From NCBI GenBank assembly GCA_036401395.1, contig DASWUZ010000368.1, forward strand, positions 1-64,000: a DNA stretch of 64,000 nt, read 5' to 3'. The first letter of the stretch is position 1. Every line of letters begins with the position of its first letter. This DNA comes from DASWUZ01 sp036401395. GTDB lineage: Bacteria > Acidobacteriota > Terriglobia > Terriglobales > Acidobacteriaceae. Position numbers and translations under genes: made by a program. This document shows positions 16,277 to 25,875 of this stretch, one piece after another. The notes beneath the pieces were generated by a model that worked only from the letters and a program-made list of their open reading frames with translations, was not told where the DNA came from and ran no database searches.

Positions 16277-16614
16277 TTAGAACTCATCGAACTCGGCAAA
16301 TAGCTCTGCGAGTTCGATCATGATTGGCGTGCCCGGAACGCTGAATCCTGAGATGTCGATCCAGCTGTTGTCACGGTAGGCTTTCCCGGTCCTTCGAATC
16401 GGATCGACGCCAGATGTTGGGAACGCCCATGCGTTTAATGATCGGTAGCGCCGCCGATCATACCTCCATAAGTGTCGTCCGGGGAAAGCACTTCGATGGC
16501 AATCAAGGGCCGGTCTAAGTTTCGCTCTGTCACTTCTCCATCGATGGAGTCGCGATCCGGGTGGTAGGAGGTGTGTAAGTAGACATCAATAGGCACCAGC
16601 GACTGGGTCGACAT
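16277..16614 (-). pseudogene. Decayed Uma2/DUF820-family nuclease gene
   Basis: Minus-strand translation from ATG 16614 gives STQSLVPIDVYLHTSYHPDR and then DSIDGEVTERNL, the normal N-terminus of a Uma2-family (DUF820, PD-(D/E)XK-like) protein. It jumps directly to RPLIAIEVLSPDDT, which normally lies some 70 residues further on, so the middle of the gene is deleted. The frame then stops at 16435. The C-terminal family sequence resumes in other frames: MGVPNIW in one, VDPIRRTGKAYRDNSW and VPGTPIMIELAELFAEFDEF in another, ending at the stop at 16277. At least one internal deletion and two frame changes make this a pseudogene. Uma2 proteins are often scattered in many copies in such genomes; their role is unclear. 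Confidence 0.8.
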
Positions 16615-16677
16615 GCGGGCGATCCTCTCAATCGTATTCTAGCGTGCGCGGCACTTGAATGCTCCGCGATGCTTGCA

Positions 16678-18477
16678 TCAGCCATGCGCGACAGCCTCGT
16701 CGGCGTAGAAGTGCGCAATCTCGTTCGCGTAACGTTCCAGGATCACGCGGCGCTTCAGCTTCATGCTGGGCGTCATCTCGCCGGTCTCGATCGTCCATTC
16801 ATCAGGCACCACGTAGAAGCGTTTGATCTTTTCAAAGTTGGCCAGCTGCGCGTTTACGGACTGAATGATCTGATGGTAGCGGGACTTTACCTGCGGATGA
16901 ACAACCAGGCCGGCGCGTGCCGTTGTGTCGATTCCGTTTGCGTGCGCCCACTCCTCGAGAGCGCTAAAGTTGGGGGCGATGAGTGCGCAGGCGAACTTGT
17001 GACGGTCCCCGACGAGTGCGGCATGGGCTACAAGGCTGTCTGCTTTCAGCTTGTTTTCGATCGGCTGCGGCGCGATCATCTTGCCGCCCGACGTCTTGAG
17101 CATCTCCTTCTTACGGTCGGTGATGAAGAGGAAGCCGTCCTCATCCAATTGCGCCACGTCCCCGGTGTGGAACCATTCACCCTCTTCAAAGGCCTGTGCT
17201 GTCGCATCGGGCTTTCGCCAATAGCTGCTGAAGACGGAAGGACCGCGGACCAGCAGCTCTCCGTCGCCCGCAAAGCGCAACTCGATGTTGGGCACCGGCC
17301 TGCCGACCGAGCCGATGCGGGCTGAGCGCGGCGAGCTGAGCGCGATCACGGGAGATGTCTCGGTCAGCCCATAGCCCTCCAGCAGCTGGATGCCTGCACT
17401 CGCGAACCACATCCCGGTATCGCTGCCCAGAGGCGCGCCGCCGCATACGAAGCATTTGACCCTGCCGCCGAAGACCTGTCGCACCTTGCTGAATACAAGC
17501 CTGTCGGCCATCTTCCACAAGAGCGTTGTGGGGACCTCGCCGGCCATGACAGTGGAGGTTGCACGCCCACCGATCGCCAGTGCGAGGCTGAGCATTCGTG
17601 CCTTCAGCGCGGATCGAGCGGCGCGTCGCTTCACCTCCTGCATCACCTTTTCATAGACGCGGGGCACTGCGACAAAGACGGTCGGCCGGACGCTCGTCAT
17701 GGCAGCGGGCAGCTGCTCAAAGAAGGGGCAGTAGGCCAAAGTCGCACCTCGCGCAAGCATGACGTAGTCGAGATGACGCGCCGTGATATGCGACAGCGGC
17801 AGGAAGGAGATGCAGCTGTCACTGGCGTCGAAGGTGTATTCGCGTGCGGAGTAGTTCAAGTTAGCCGCGAGGTTTCGGTGGGTCAGCATCACGCCCTTCG
17901 GCTCGCCTGTGGTGCCGGAGGTGTAGATGATGGTGGCGAGATCGTATGGAGCGACTGCGCGGGCTCGGGCGTATATATCGTCCGCAGCGGCCCTGGGAGT
18001 GCGCTCGCTGTCGTAAGCCACGGCCACGAGGGCGGAAAACTGCAGCGTATCCGGAAGGTCTTCGTCGTCCATTACGACGATGTGTTCTAAGTCGGTGCCG
18101 TCGCGGAAGCCCGCAACTTTGGCTTGCTGTCTGCGGGTCGAGACGACAGCGATACGGCATCCGGAGTCCTTGAGCATCACCTCAGTCTGGTCAGCGGTCA
18201 AGGTGGGGTAGATAGGAACGCCGACAGCGCCGATCGCGAGCAGAGCAAAGTCAGTAACCGCCCACTCCCAGCGGTTCTCGGCAAGCAGGCCAACGCGGTC
18301 TCCCTTGACTATTCCAAGGGACAGCAGCGCGCTGGCAAATGCGACTACGCGGCGATGAACTTCGCTGCCGGAGATCGGCTCCCAAGCCCCGCCGGCGGTA
18401 CGGTGCAGCATGGCCGGCGCCTCGCGGCGCGCGGCGAGGCGGAAGAAGATGTCGTTGAGTGTTCTGAGTTCGAGCAT
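16678..18477 (-). CDS. AMP-dependent long-chain acyl-CoA synthetase
   Basis: A 599-residue adenylate-forming enzyme that activates fatty acids to acyl-CoA. It shows the AMP-binding P-loop YTSGTTGEPKGVMLTHRNL, the EGYGLTETSPVIALS block, and the C-terminal hinge GDVAQLDEDGFLFITDRKKE followed by LKTSGGKMI with the catalytic lysine region. Length and motifs fit the FadD15/long-chain group. The start at 18477 (MLELRTLNDIFFRLAARR) was chosen because the longer extension to 18648 overlaps glmS in another frame and has no family similarity. It lies thirteen bases downstream of glmS and may be read through from it. The substrate chain length cannot be determined here. Confidence 0.92.
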   Translation of the reverse strand: MLELRTLNDIFFRLAARREAPAMLHRTAGGAWEPISGSEVHRRVVAFASALLSLGIVKGDRVGLLAENRWEWAVTDFALLAIGAVGVPIYPTLTADQTEVMLKDSGCRIAVVSTRRQQAKVAGFRDGTDLEHIVVMDDEDLPDTLQFSALVAVAYDSERTPRAAADDIYARARAVAPYDLATIIYTSGTTGEPKGVMLTHRNLAANLNYSAREYTFDASDSCISFLPLSHITARHLDYVMLARGATLAYCPFFEQLPAAMTSVRPTVFVAVPRVYEKVMQEVKRRAARSALKARMLSLALAIGGRATSTVMAGEVPTTLLWKMADRLVFSKVRQVFGGRVKCFVCGGAPLGSDTGMWFASAGIQLLEGYGLTETSPVIALSSPRSARIGSVGRPVPNIELRFAGDGELLVRGPSVFSSYWRKPDATAQAFEEGEWFHTGDVAQLDEDGFLFITDRKKEMLKTSGGKMIAPQPIENKLKADSLVAHAALVGDRHKFACALIAPNFSALEEWAHANGIDTTARAGLVVHPQVKSRYHQIIQSVNAQLANFEKIKRFYVVPDEWTIETGEMTPSMKLKRRVILERYANEIAHFYADEAVAHG

Positions 18478-18490
18478 GCTAGGGCGCGCC

Positions 18491-20374
<1,884 letters not shown>

Positions 20375-20451
20375 AACGGTTCCTGTTCCTGCATAGGCTG
20401 TTGAAGCTGGCAGGCCAGCGGCTCGAGTAGCCGCGGAGCCAGCAGAGGTGT

Positions 20452-20697
20452 CTAGTCCTCGAGTCGAAAGGAGAACTCCTCGATCACAGGGTTTGTAAGC
20501 ACATCTTTCGCGACGCGCTCAACCTCATTGCGCGCCGCCTCCTCGCCCATACCGTCCTCCAGGGTGAGCTGAAAGTATTTTCCCTGCCGCACATCGCCAA
20601 TGCCCTTGTATTGCAGCTTTCTGAGAGCGTTCTGGATAGTCTGGCCCTGCGGATCGAGCACCGTGCGCTTGAGAGTAACGTAGACATGAGCCTTCAT
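20452..20697 (-). CDS. purS: Phosphoribosylformylglycinamidine synthase subunit PurS
   Basis: PurS is the small structural subunit that joins PurL and PurQ in the fourth step of purine synthesis. The 81-residue protein begins MKAHVYVTLKRTVLDPQGQT and has the IQNALRKLQYKGIGDVRQGK block, both diagnostic. It ends NPVIEEFSFRLED. Neither purL nor purQ is adjacent, so it is separated from its partners. A TATAAT lies eight bases before the ATG with no Shine-Dalgarno sequence, suggesting a leaderless or almost leaderless mRNA. glmS follows 77 bases downstream on the same strand. Confidence 0.93.
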   Translation of the reverse strand: MKAHVYVTLKRTVLDPQGQTIQNALRKLQYKGIGDVRQGKYFQLTLEDGMGEEAARNEVERVAKDVLTNPVIEEFSFRLED

Positions 20698-20705
20698 TGT
20701 GCCCG

Positions 20706-20711
20706 ATTATA
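20706..20711 (-). promoter_or_regulatory. Candidate -10 element of purS
   Basis: On the minus strand the consensus TATAAT ends eight bases before the purS ATG. A weak TTTCTT lies 17 bases upstream. If used, transcription would begin within about two bases of the start codon. Confidence 0.45.
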
Positions 20712-20780
20712 AACTTCATACACCCGTGAAGAAACAACTTCACCGGGGCGCTCTCCGACGCACTCATACCTTCTGACAGG

Positions 20781-21383
20781 ATGGAAATGGTCAACTATCT
20801 GGAACTGCCGATCGGCGACAAGGTGCCTGAAGTCATTAATACAGTGATCGAGATTCCACTGGAAGGCATCAACAAGTATGAATACGACAAGCAGCTTCAC
20901 GTCTTTCGCCTCGATCGCAACCTCTATTCGCCGGTCCACTATCCGGGCGATTACGGCTTCGTACCGTCGACCCTTAGCGATGATGGCGATCCGCTGGACG
21001 TGCTGGTCCTGGTCGACGCGGGCAGCTTTCCGGGCTGCGTGATGCAGGTGCGGCCGATCGGTCTGCTCGAGATGCTCGACCAGGGCGTGCTCGATGAGAA
21101 GGTGCTCGCGGTGGGGCAGAACAATCCGCGCTATCACGACGTCTGGAACTACTCCGAGATCTACCCGCACATGCTCAAGGAGATCACGCATTTCTTCTCC
21201 ATCTACAAGGACCTGGAAGGGAAGCGGGTTGAGATCAAAGGGTGGCACAACGCTTCTTACGCGCGCGATCACGTGCTGCAGGCGGCGCGCAACTTCAAGG
21301 ACAACAAGGAAGGCAAGCCGGTTTTGATCGAGGGCTCGCTGCCGGGCCATCCGCCCCGGCAGGTTGCAGCCAAGAACAAGTAG
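20781..21383 (+). CDS. ppa: Inorganic pyrophosphatase, family I
   Basis: This soluble enzyme hydrolyses pyrophosphate to phosphate, pulling biosynthetic reactions forward. The 200-residue protein has KYEYDKQLHVFRLDR, the HYPGDYGFVPSTL block and the family I signature DGDPLDVLV, where the three aspartates bind metal. GWHNASYARDHV lies near the C-terminus. Length is slightly above the usual bacterial enzyme (about 175), through a basic C-terminal tail. AGGAT precedes the ATG by a few bases. It is interesting that a probable PPi-consuming phosphofructokinase lies nearby, since both draw on the same metabolite. Confidence 0.96.
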   Translation: MEMVNYLELPIGDKVPEVINTVIEIPLEGINKYEYDKQLHVFRLDRNLYSPVHYPGDYGFVPSTLSDDGDPLDVLVLVDAGSFPGCVMQVRPIGLLEMLDQGVLDEKVLAVGQNNPRYHDVWNYSEIYPHMLKEITHFFSIYKDLEGKRVEIKGWHNASYARDHVLQAARNFKDNKEGKPVLIEGSLPGHPPRQVAAKNK

Positions 21384-21466
21384 CTGTGGGAGCTCAGGAA
21401 CACTGTCGAGATGAATTGAGCTTGGAACAACGCCGGGAGGATCAGACCAGGAGGCACAAAAACGTG

Positions 21467-22561
21467 ATGTTCCACGTGACGTTAGAACAGGCACAAGATG
21501 GCTGGATTGTGGCTGAATGTCCAGCCCTGGCTGGTGCGGTCTTTCAGGGCAAGGACGAGAAGGAGGCTCTGGAGAATACCCGAGGAGCGATGAAAGCCTG
21601 GATGTGGGCGGAGGACCAAGAGGCCACCCGTGCCTTGCCGGCGACGAGCACGCCGGTGATCGTATTGGTTTTGAAAGCCCTTGATCATTTGGCGGCTACA
21701 AGAGTCGCTCCATTTGTGCTCACGACGCTGTTTTTCTTCAGTCGTGGGGTCATGGCTCAGTCGAGGGAGCATGTAAACCCTCTCCCCAATGCGAATATCA
21801 CCCACGACGCGGTCGGATTGACGGTGGATGCCCGTGAGGCAAGGCCCTTGCGTCAAGCTGTTTACGCGATGCGCTCTGAGTTCGGCTGGGTAGTTGATTA
21901 TGAAGATCCGATCTATAACGGGCCAGCCGATCTGGTCGATGACACTAGCCCGACTTGGAGGGCGACCCACCCAAATCTGCCAGGCGTGACACGGCCCGCA
22001 GGAGAACGATTCCAGTTCACGATTCCGGAGCCTTTCGCGGGCGCCTCCGGGCCTCAGGGCTCTGATGAGCAACATGCGTTGGAGCAGATGGTGGTCGCGT
22101 ATAGCTCCGGCGGCAATCCAGGCAAGTTCAAGGCGATCCCTGAAGGGAGCAATCGCTTTGCGGTTGTCGGGACTGGCCCAAGCCAGCAAGATGGTCTCTT
22201 CGAAAAGAAAATCACTCTCGAGAGGGCTGACCGTACGGCAGCCGAGACACTGGCGGCTATCCTCGAACAAACCTCTCATCTAGTTGGGAAGAATGTAGGA
22301 CTAGGACTTGCTCCTGTGGGCGCTCTGCTCAGAAGCCATATTGTTATGGGGGGTACCGATCTCCCGGGTCGCCAGGCCCTTGCTATGGTGCTGGACAGCA
22401 CCCATCTCAACCTGGTGTGGGAGGCGCTCTATGACGCCGACACTGACCAGTACCTCGTCAACATAGAGCCTGTCATCAAGAGCTACCACGATGCGTCAGG
22501 ACAGAGGAAGGACGCGCTGGTGCCGCAACCGAATTCCTTGCCTCTTCCATCCCGGCGCTAG
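21467..22561 (+). CDS. HicB-like domain fused to a secreted domain of unknown function
   Basis: A 364-residue open frame with two distinct halves. Residues 1-68 are a typical HicB/UPF0150 antitoxin domain: FHVTLEQAQDGWIVAECPAL, then FQGKDEKEALENTRGAMKAW and MWAEDQEA. Exactly where a stand-alone HicB would stop, the frame continues as KALDHLAATR, a hydrophobic run VAPFVLTTLFFF and a VMAQ cleavage-like site, that is, a signal peptide. The remaining ~265 residues are soluble-looking and of no family I recognise; RTAAETLAAILEQTSHLVGK hints at an STN-like fold. A TTG at 21671 could start the secreted part separately. AGGAGG (21449-21454) supports the upstream start (GTG 21464 is an alternative). 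No HicA toxin gene is adjacent. Confidence 0.7.
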   Translation: MFHVTLEQAQDGWIVAECPALAGAVFQGKDEKEALENTRGAMKAWMWAEDQEATRALPATSTPVIVLVLKALDHLAATRVAPFVLTTLFFFSRGVMAQSREHVNPLPNANITHDAVGLTVDAREARPLRQAVYAMRSEFGWVVDYEDPIYNGPADLVDDTSPTWRATHPNLPGVTRPAGERFQFTIPEPFAGASGPQGSDEQHALEQMVVAYSSGGNPGKFKAIPEGSNRFAVVGTGPSQQDGLFEKKITLERADRTAAETLAAILEQTSHLVGKNVGLGLAPVGALLRSHIVMGGTDLPGRQALAMVLDSTHLNLVWEALYDADTDQYLVNIEPVIKSYHDASGQRKDALVPQPNSLPLPSRR

Positions 22562-22634
22562 AGCGAAGAGCCTGCGAACATTAGGCCGTACCCTCCTGGC
22601 CCCTGCAGGGCATGGCGGGAATGCCCCAGCTGAA

Positions 22635-23930
22635 CTAACTTGCGCCGAGCGCACCCCAGAAGCGGCGCGACATCCAGTAGAAGCAAGGACCTGCCGCTGC
22701 GACCAGAAGGCCAAACAGCAGGGCCGGCATTCCTGCCATGCGCTCGGTGCGGGCCGCGTACATCGCGAAGAGGATGAGTGCGGCGGGCGGAATCGCAACT
22801 ATCACAGCCATGCCGCGACCCTTGATGCGGAACGGACGTACAAGCTCCGGCTCCTTTCTGCGCAGCACAACGAGTGCTACAAACTCCAGGATCAAGCTCG
22901 CTCCGTAGAGGATCAGGTCAATCGATATCAGCCGCTCAAAGGTGAAGCCAAGCGCCATTCCCCATGCAACTCCGCAGACGAGGATCGCAGCCACGGGCAC
23001 CCCTCTGCTGCTGGTGCGGGCCATCCATCGCGGCAGCATGCCATCCGCCGCAAGCGTCATCGGCAATCGTGCATACGACATCATGAGCACGTTGAACATG
23101 CCGATTCCGCTGACTACTCCGCCGGCCACGATCGCCAGAAATAACCAATGCCCGGCGAGCATCTGCGCTACGTCCGTCCAGGAGCCCGTAGTCAGGTTGG
23201 CGGCGGAGACGCCGGCCAATGCTACTGCCCCGATCGGTATCACGTAGCTGATCACGACCAGCATCGTGCTCAACGCCATGGCGCGCGGATAATTCCGCTG
23301 CGGGTCCTCGACCTCCCGCGCTACGGTGCTGGCGTTGTCCCAGCCCATGTAGTTCCATAGCGCTACCGTGATGGCGGTGGTGAGATCAGCACCGGGTGGT
23401 GCGCCCATGTGTCCGGGCGCGTAGACGGCGCGTCTTGCATGCCATAGAGCAGCCGCAACGAGCACGGCAAACGGTGCGAGCAGCAGGGCAAACAGCCATA
23501 CGGAACCCTTTCCTACTGACGGTGCCCCGCACAGGTTCCATAACCCGCAGAGCATCACGATGCCAAGAGACCACCAGACGGCGCGGTGGCCCGAGATCCA
23601 GACCGGATTGAGCTTCCCCAGGTACGCCACCGCAAAGGCTGGATAGATGGCCATGTCGAAGACGCTCGCGGTGAGGGAGAGCCATGCCTCCTGGTAGCCC
23701 CAGAAGGGCCCCAGTGCACGACGCACCCAGACATAGAAACCCCCTTCGGCAGGGATCGCGCTGGCCAATTCTCCGATCATCAGTGCTGTTGGCAGGCACC
23801 AGATCAGGGGTAAAACGAGCAGGATGATCAGAGCCTTGCGGTACCCGGCGCCTCCGAGTATGTCTTCAATCGCGTAAGGGCCGCCCGAGACCATGAAAAA
23901 GGTAGAGGCGGCCAAAGGCAGCAGCCCCAT
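22635..23930 (-). CDS. APC-family amino acid permease
   Basis: A 431-residue inner-membrane transporter of the amino acid-polyamine-organocation superfamily. Helix 1 carries the unwound FFMVSGGPYAIEDI segment used for substrate binding. LPTALMIGELASAIPAEGGFYVWVRRALGPFWGYQEAWLS is the typical helix 2-3 region (here quoted in two parts: LPTALMIGELASAIPAEGG and FYVWVRRALGPFWGYQEAW). Some twelve hydrophobic helices can be traced. In-frame sequence upstream of the ATG (YALRSPFGR) still looks homologous, but offers no ATG, GTG or TTG before a stop, so the true start may be a rare codon or this ATG. It converges on the HicB-fusion gene. The substrate is probably an amino acid. Confidence 0.88.
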   Translation of the reverse strand: MGLLPLAASTFFMVSGGPYAIEDILGGAGYRKALIILLVLPLIWCLPTALMIGELASAIPAEGGFYVWVRRALGPFWGYQEAWLSLTASVFDMAIYPAFAVAYLGKLNPVWISGHRAVWWSLGIVMLCGLWNLCGAPSVGKGSVWLFALLLAPFAVLVAAALWHARRAVYAPGHMGAPPGADLTTAITVALWNYMGWDNASTVAREVEDPQRNYPRAMALSTMLVVISYVIPIGAVALAGVSAANLTTGSWTDVAQMLAGHWLFLAIVAGGVVSGIGMFNVLMMSYARLPMTLAADGMLPRWMARTSSRGVPVAAILVCGVAWGMALGFTFERLISIDLILYGASLILEFVALVVLRRKEPELVRPFRIKGRGMAVIVAIPPAALILFAMYAARTERMAGMPALLFGLLVAAAGPCFYWMSRRFWGALGAS

Positions 23931-24037
23931 GCGGCCGAACGGCGAGCGCAGTGCATACTGGCGGGTGGTAGCTACCTGGTGACTCCCTTCAGGCGGCGCT
24001 ACCGAGCAATGTAAACGAACTGCGGCGGGCGGTCACG

Positions 24038-24074
24038 AAAATGCGGCCTGCTCAGGGGAAGCAGGCCGCATTTT
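24038..24074 (-). terminator. Rho-independent terminator downstream of the stress protein gene
   Basis: A perfect 15-base-pair stem (24038-24052 with 24060-24074) closes a seven-base loop. The stem is GC-rich in the middle and has A4 and T4 at its ends, so it can work on both strands. It begins 31 bases past the stop of the gene at 24106 and would also insulate the APC permease gene. Confidence 0.8.
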
Positions 24075-24105
24075 GCCGTCGCGGTATCTTTCTTTGGAAA
24101 AATGG

Positions 24106-25215
24106 TCAGGAAATTTTTCGCTCTGTGTCCTCCGCGGGGAAGTGACGGCGGTAGCCGCTGATAAGGTCACCAAATAGAACGAGCCGATTGGCATCGGGCG
24201 ATTGATCGAAGGTCACGGGCGTAGAGCCTTCGGCAGTCGCGGTGCTATCCAACCCTTCATGGCGCACGCTGGCACCGTTCCGCTCCAGGATTTGTTCCGC
24301 TTCGGAAGCTCGACCCTGGGCCTTGACGGTAACCACGGCTCCTCCCCCGCTCAACTGACGGGAGACATAACGCGCCCGGTTCTGCGGTACGCCCAACCGG
24401 TCGAACGAACCCTCAAGGTCCTGGCTGGAATAGTCATAGCCGGAGGAGTAGTCGTGATCGTAACCAGACTCGCTGCCGTAAAGACCTCCATCGGACGTCG
24501 ACGTGCTTGCGGCCGTAGCAGAAGCGACCCCGGAGGTGGTTCTGACGTTGATGGCCGGCTGCGTCACTCCAAGATGACCCTCACCGGTTCCGAAGTTGAG
24601 ACTGGAATCGTTGGCAACCGCGCTGCCGGACTGCTTTTTGCCGCTCTCATCGGCACCAAAGAATTCCTTCAGCTTGCTCCACCATCCAGTTTCGTTTGCC
24701 TCGGAGTCACCTGCATTGCTGAATCCGCCGGTTGACGGGAAGACGCCGCCCTCGGGCACGACGGCAGAGGATTCGATAGGCTCAGACGGATCGGGCCGGG
24801 TGCCGGGCATGTGGATATGATGGCTCGCAAATCCCGTAATCGGCCCAGGTCGTGTGGCTCCTGCGTTGCTTGTTCCAGACCCGGTGGCGAGCCCGGCAGG
24901 CGTTACGGCCGTATCGTCGGAGCGTGCGCCGGTAGAGCCCGAGCCGGCGCCGGTTACTCCAGGGCTGATGCCGATGCTCACGTGCTTGCCGGAGACTGAC
25001 GGTTTGTCCGAGCCGCTGGTCTCTGCCTGCTGCTGCGAAGAACTCGGCCGGAACTCTGATTCGTTGTGGAAGGCCGCGCCCACCTGCTGGGCGTTGAAAC
25101 CCTCATCCCTGAGCTCGAAGATGGCCCTCTGTGCGTCTTCCGCATCTGTGAAGTACCCCACAGCTACATCGTTTAGCTGGCTGCTCTGCGGCTGATAGTC
25201 GAAGTCGTTTGTCAT
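24106..25215 (-). CDS. General stress protein YflT-like, with low-complexity middle
   Basis: A 369-residue protein. Residues ~14-50 (VAVGYFTDAEDAQRAIFELR, DEGFNAQQVG) match the YflT/general stress protein 17M domain. A long Gly/Ser/Thr-rich region of low complexity (about 60-270) follows, probably disordered. The C-terminus returns to a folded module: LGVPQNRARYVSRQLSGGGA, VVTVKAQGRASEAEQILERN. That is a second YflT-like beta-alpha unit also seen in these stress proteins. No signal or membrane segment is present. The ATG at 25215 has AGAGAGGA upstream; an extension to 25320 is unlikely. Stress function is inferred from the family. A strong terminator follows. Confidence 0.8.
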   Translation of the reverse strand: MTNDFDYQPQSSQLNDVAVGYFTDAEDAQRAIFELRDEGFNAQQVGAAFHNESEFRPSSSQQQAETSGSDKPSVSGKHVSIGISPGVTGAGSGSTGARSDDTAVTPAGLATGSGTSNAGATRPGPITGFASHHIHMPGTRPDPSEPIESSAVVPEGGVFPSTGGFSNAGDSEANETGWWSKLKEFFGADESGKKQSGSAVANDSSLNFGTGEGHLGVTQPAINVRTTSGVASATAASTSTSDGGLYGSESGYDHDYSSGYDYSSQDLEGSFDRLGVPQNRARYVSRQLSGGGAVVTVKAQGRASEAEQILERNGASVRHEGLDSTATAEGSTPVTFDQSPDANRLVLFGDLISGYRRHFPAEDTERKIS

Positions 25216-25542
25216 ACGCGTCCTCTCTTGATCGAAGTCGGTGGCAAGTGCCCCGAGGTGTGAATTGGAATCGTGCCTGCGCCGTTCTTGATCTGCTCGT
25301 GCCGTCCGGCCGCCTGCCACGTGCCGTGCTCGTCCTGGTCCGATCGGTCCCGTTCAGCCCAATCATGAAAGACCTGCCTGTACAGCACACGATTAACTTC
25401 GATGGCGGTCGCGGCTCGCGGGTATACCGGCCTATGGAAAGATTGGCTGATCGCGTGGCCGGCGGGCGCCGGAGTGACATGCCCTCATGAGGTTGTCGCG
25501 CTGAGGGAGGCAGGTTTCCGCTATAATCCGGACAACGCAGCC
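25216..25542. other. Intergenic region, stress gene leader and tRNA promoter
   Basis: This stretch holds the upstream region of the stress protein gene (minus strand) and the promoter of tRNA-Ser (plus strand). Open frames on both strands look like chance frames and show no family similarity. Confidence 0.5.
25522..25527 (+). promoter_or_regulatory. -10 element of tRNA-Ser
   Basis: A consensus TATAAT lies 15 bases before the mature 5' end of tRNA-Ser. A clear -35 at 17-base spacing is not visible; TTGTCG at 25493-25498 is too far. Confidence 0.5.
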
Positions 25543-25636
<94 letters not shown>

Positions 25637-25875
25637 TCGCCTTCCAAGCCAATTAATCCCGTACAAAGCCGCAGATCGCGGCCGGTTTGTGCCGGAGCGC
25701 CTCCGCAGCTTGTAGTCTCCCTCGGTACTCCAGCTGCTTAGATAGGTACAAAGCCGGAGAGATCGGCTGACAGGCCTTCCTGTCGAAGCTGAGGTGCTTC
25801 GTCATCCGGGCGAGGTCCACCCGACGCTTTGTGGAGAGACGCATCGCCTGAGCTACTCATATCAGGCATCTTGGA

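Noticed and set aside
21384..21466. HicA toxin gene upstream of the HicB-like domain
   Set aside because: The gap of about 80 bases is too short and has no HicA-like frame.
20694..21494. Open frame of 266 codons on the minus strand
   Set aside because: Antisense to ppa, which has the full pyrophosphatase signature.
25653..25844. Small open frame next to tRNA-Ser, considered as an integrase remnant
   Set aside because: The 63-residue translation shows no integrase motif and no duplicated tRNA end was found, so no integration event is supported.
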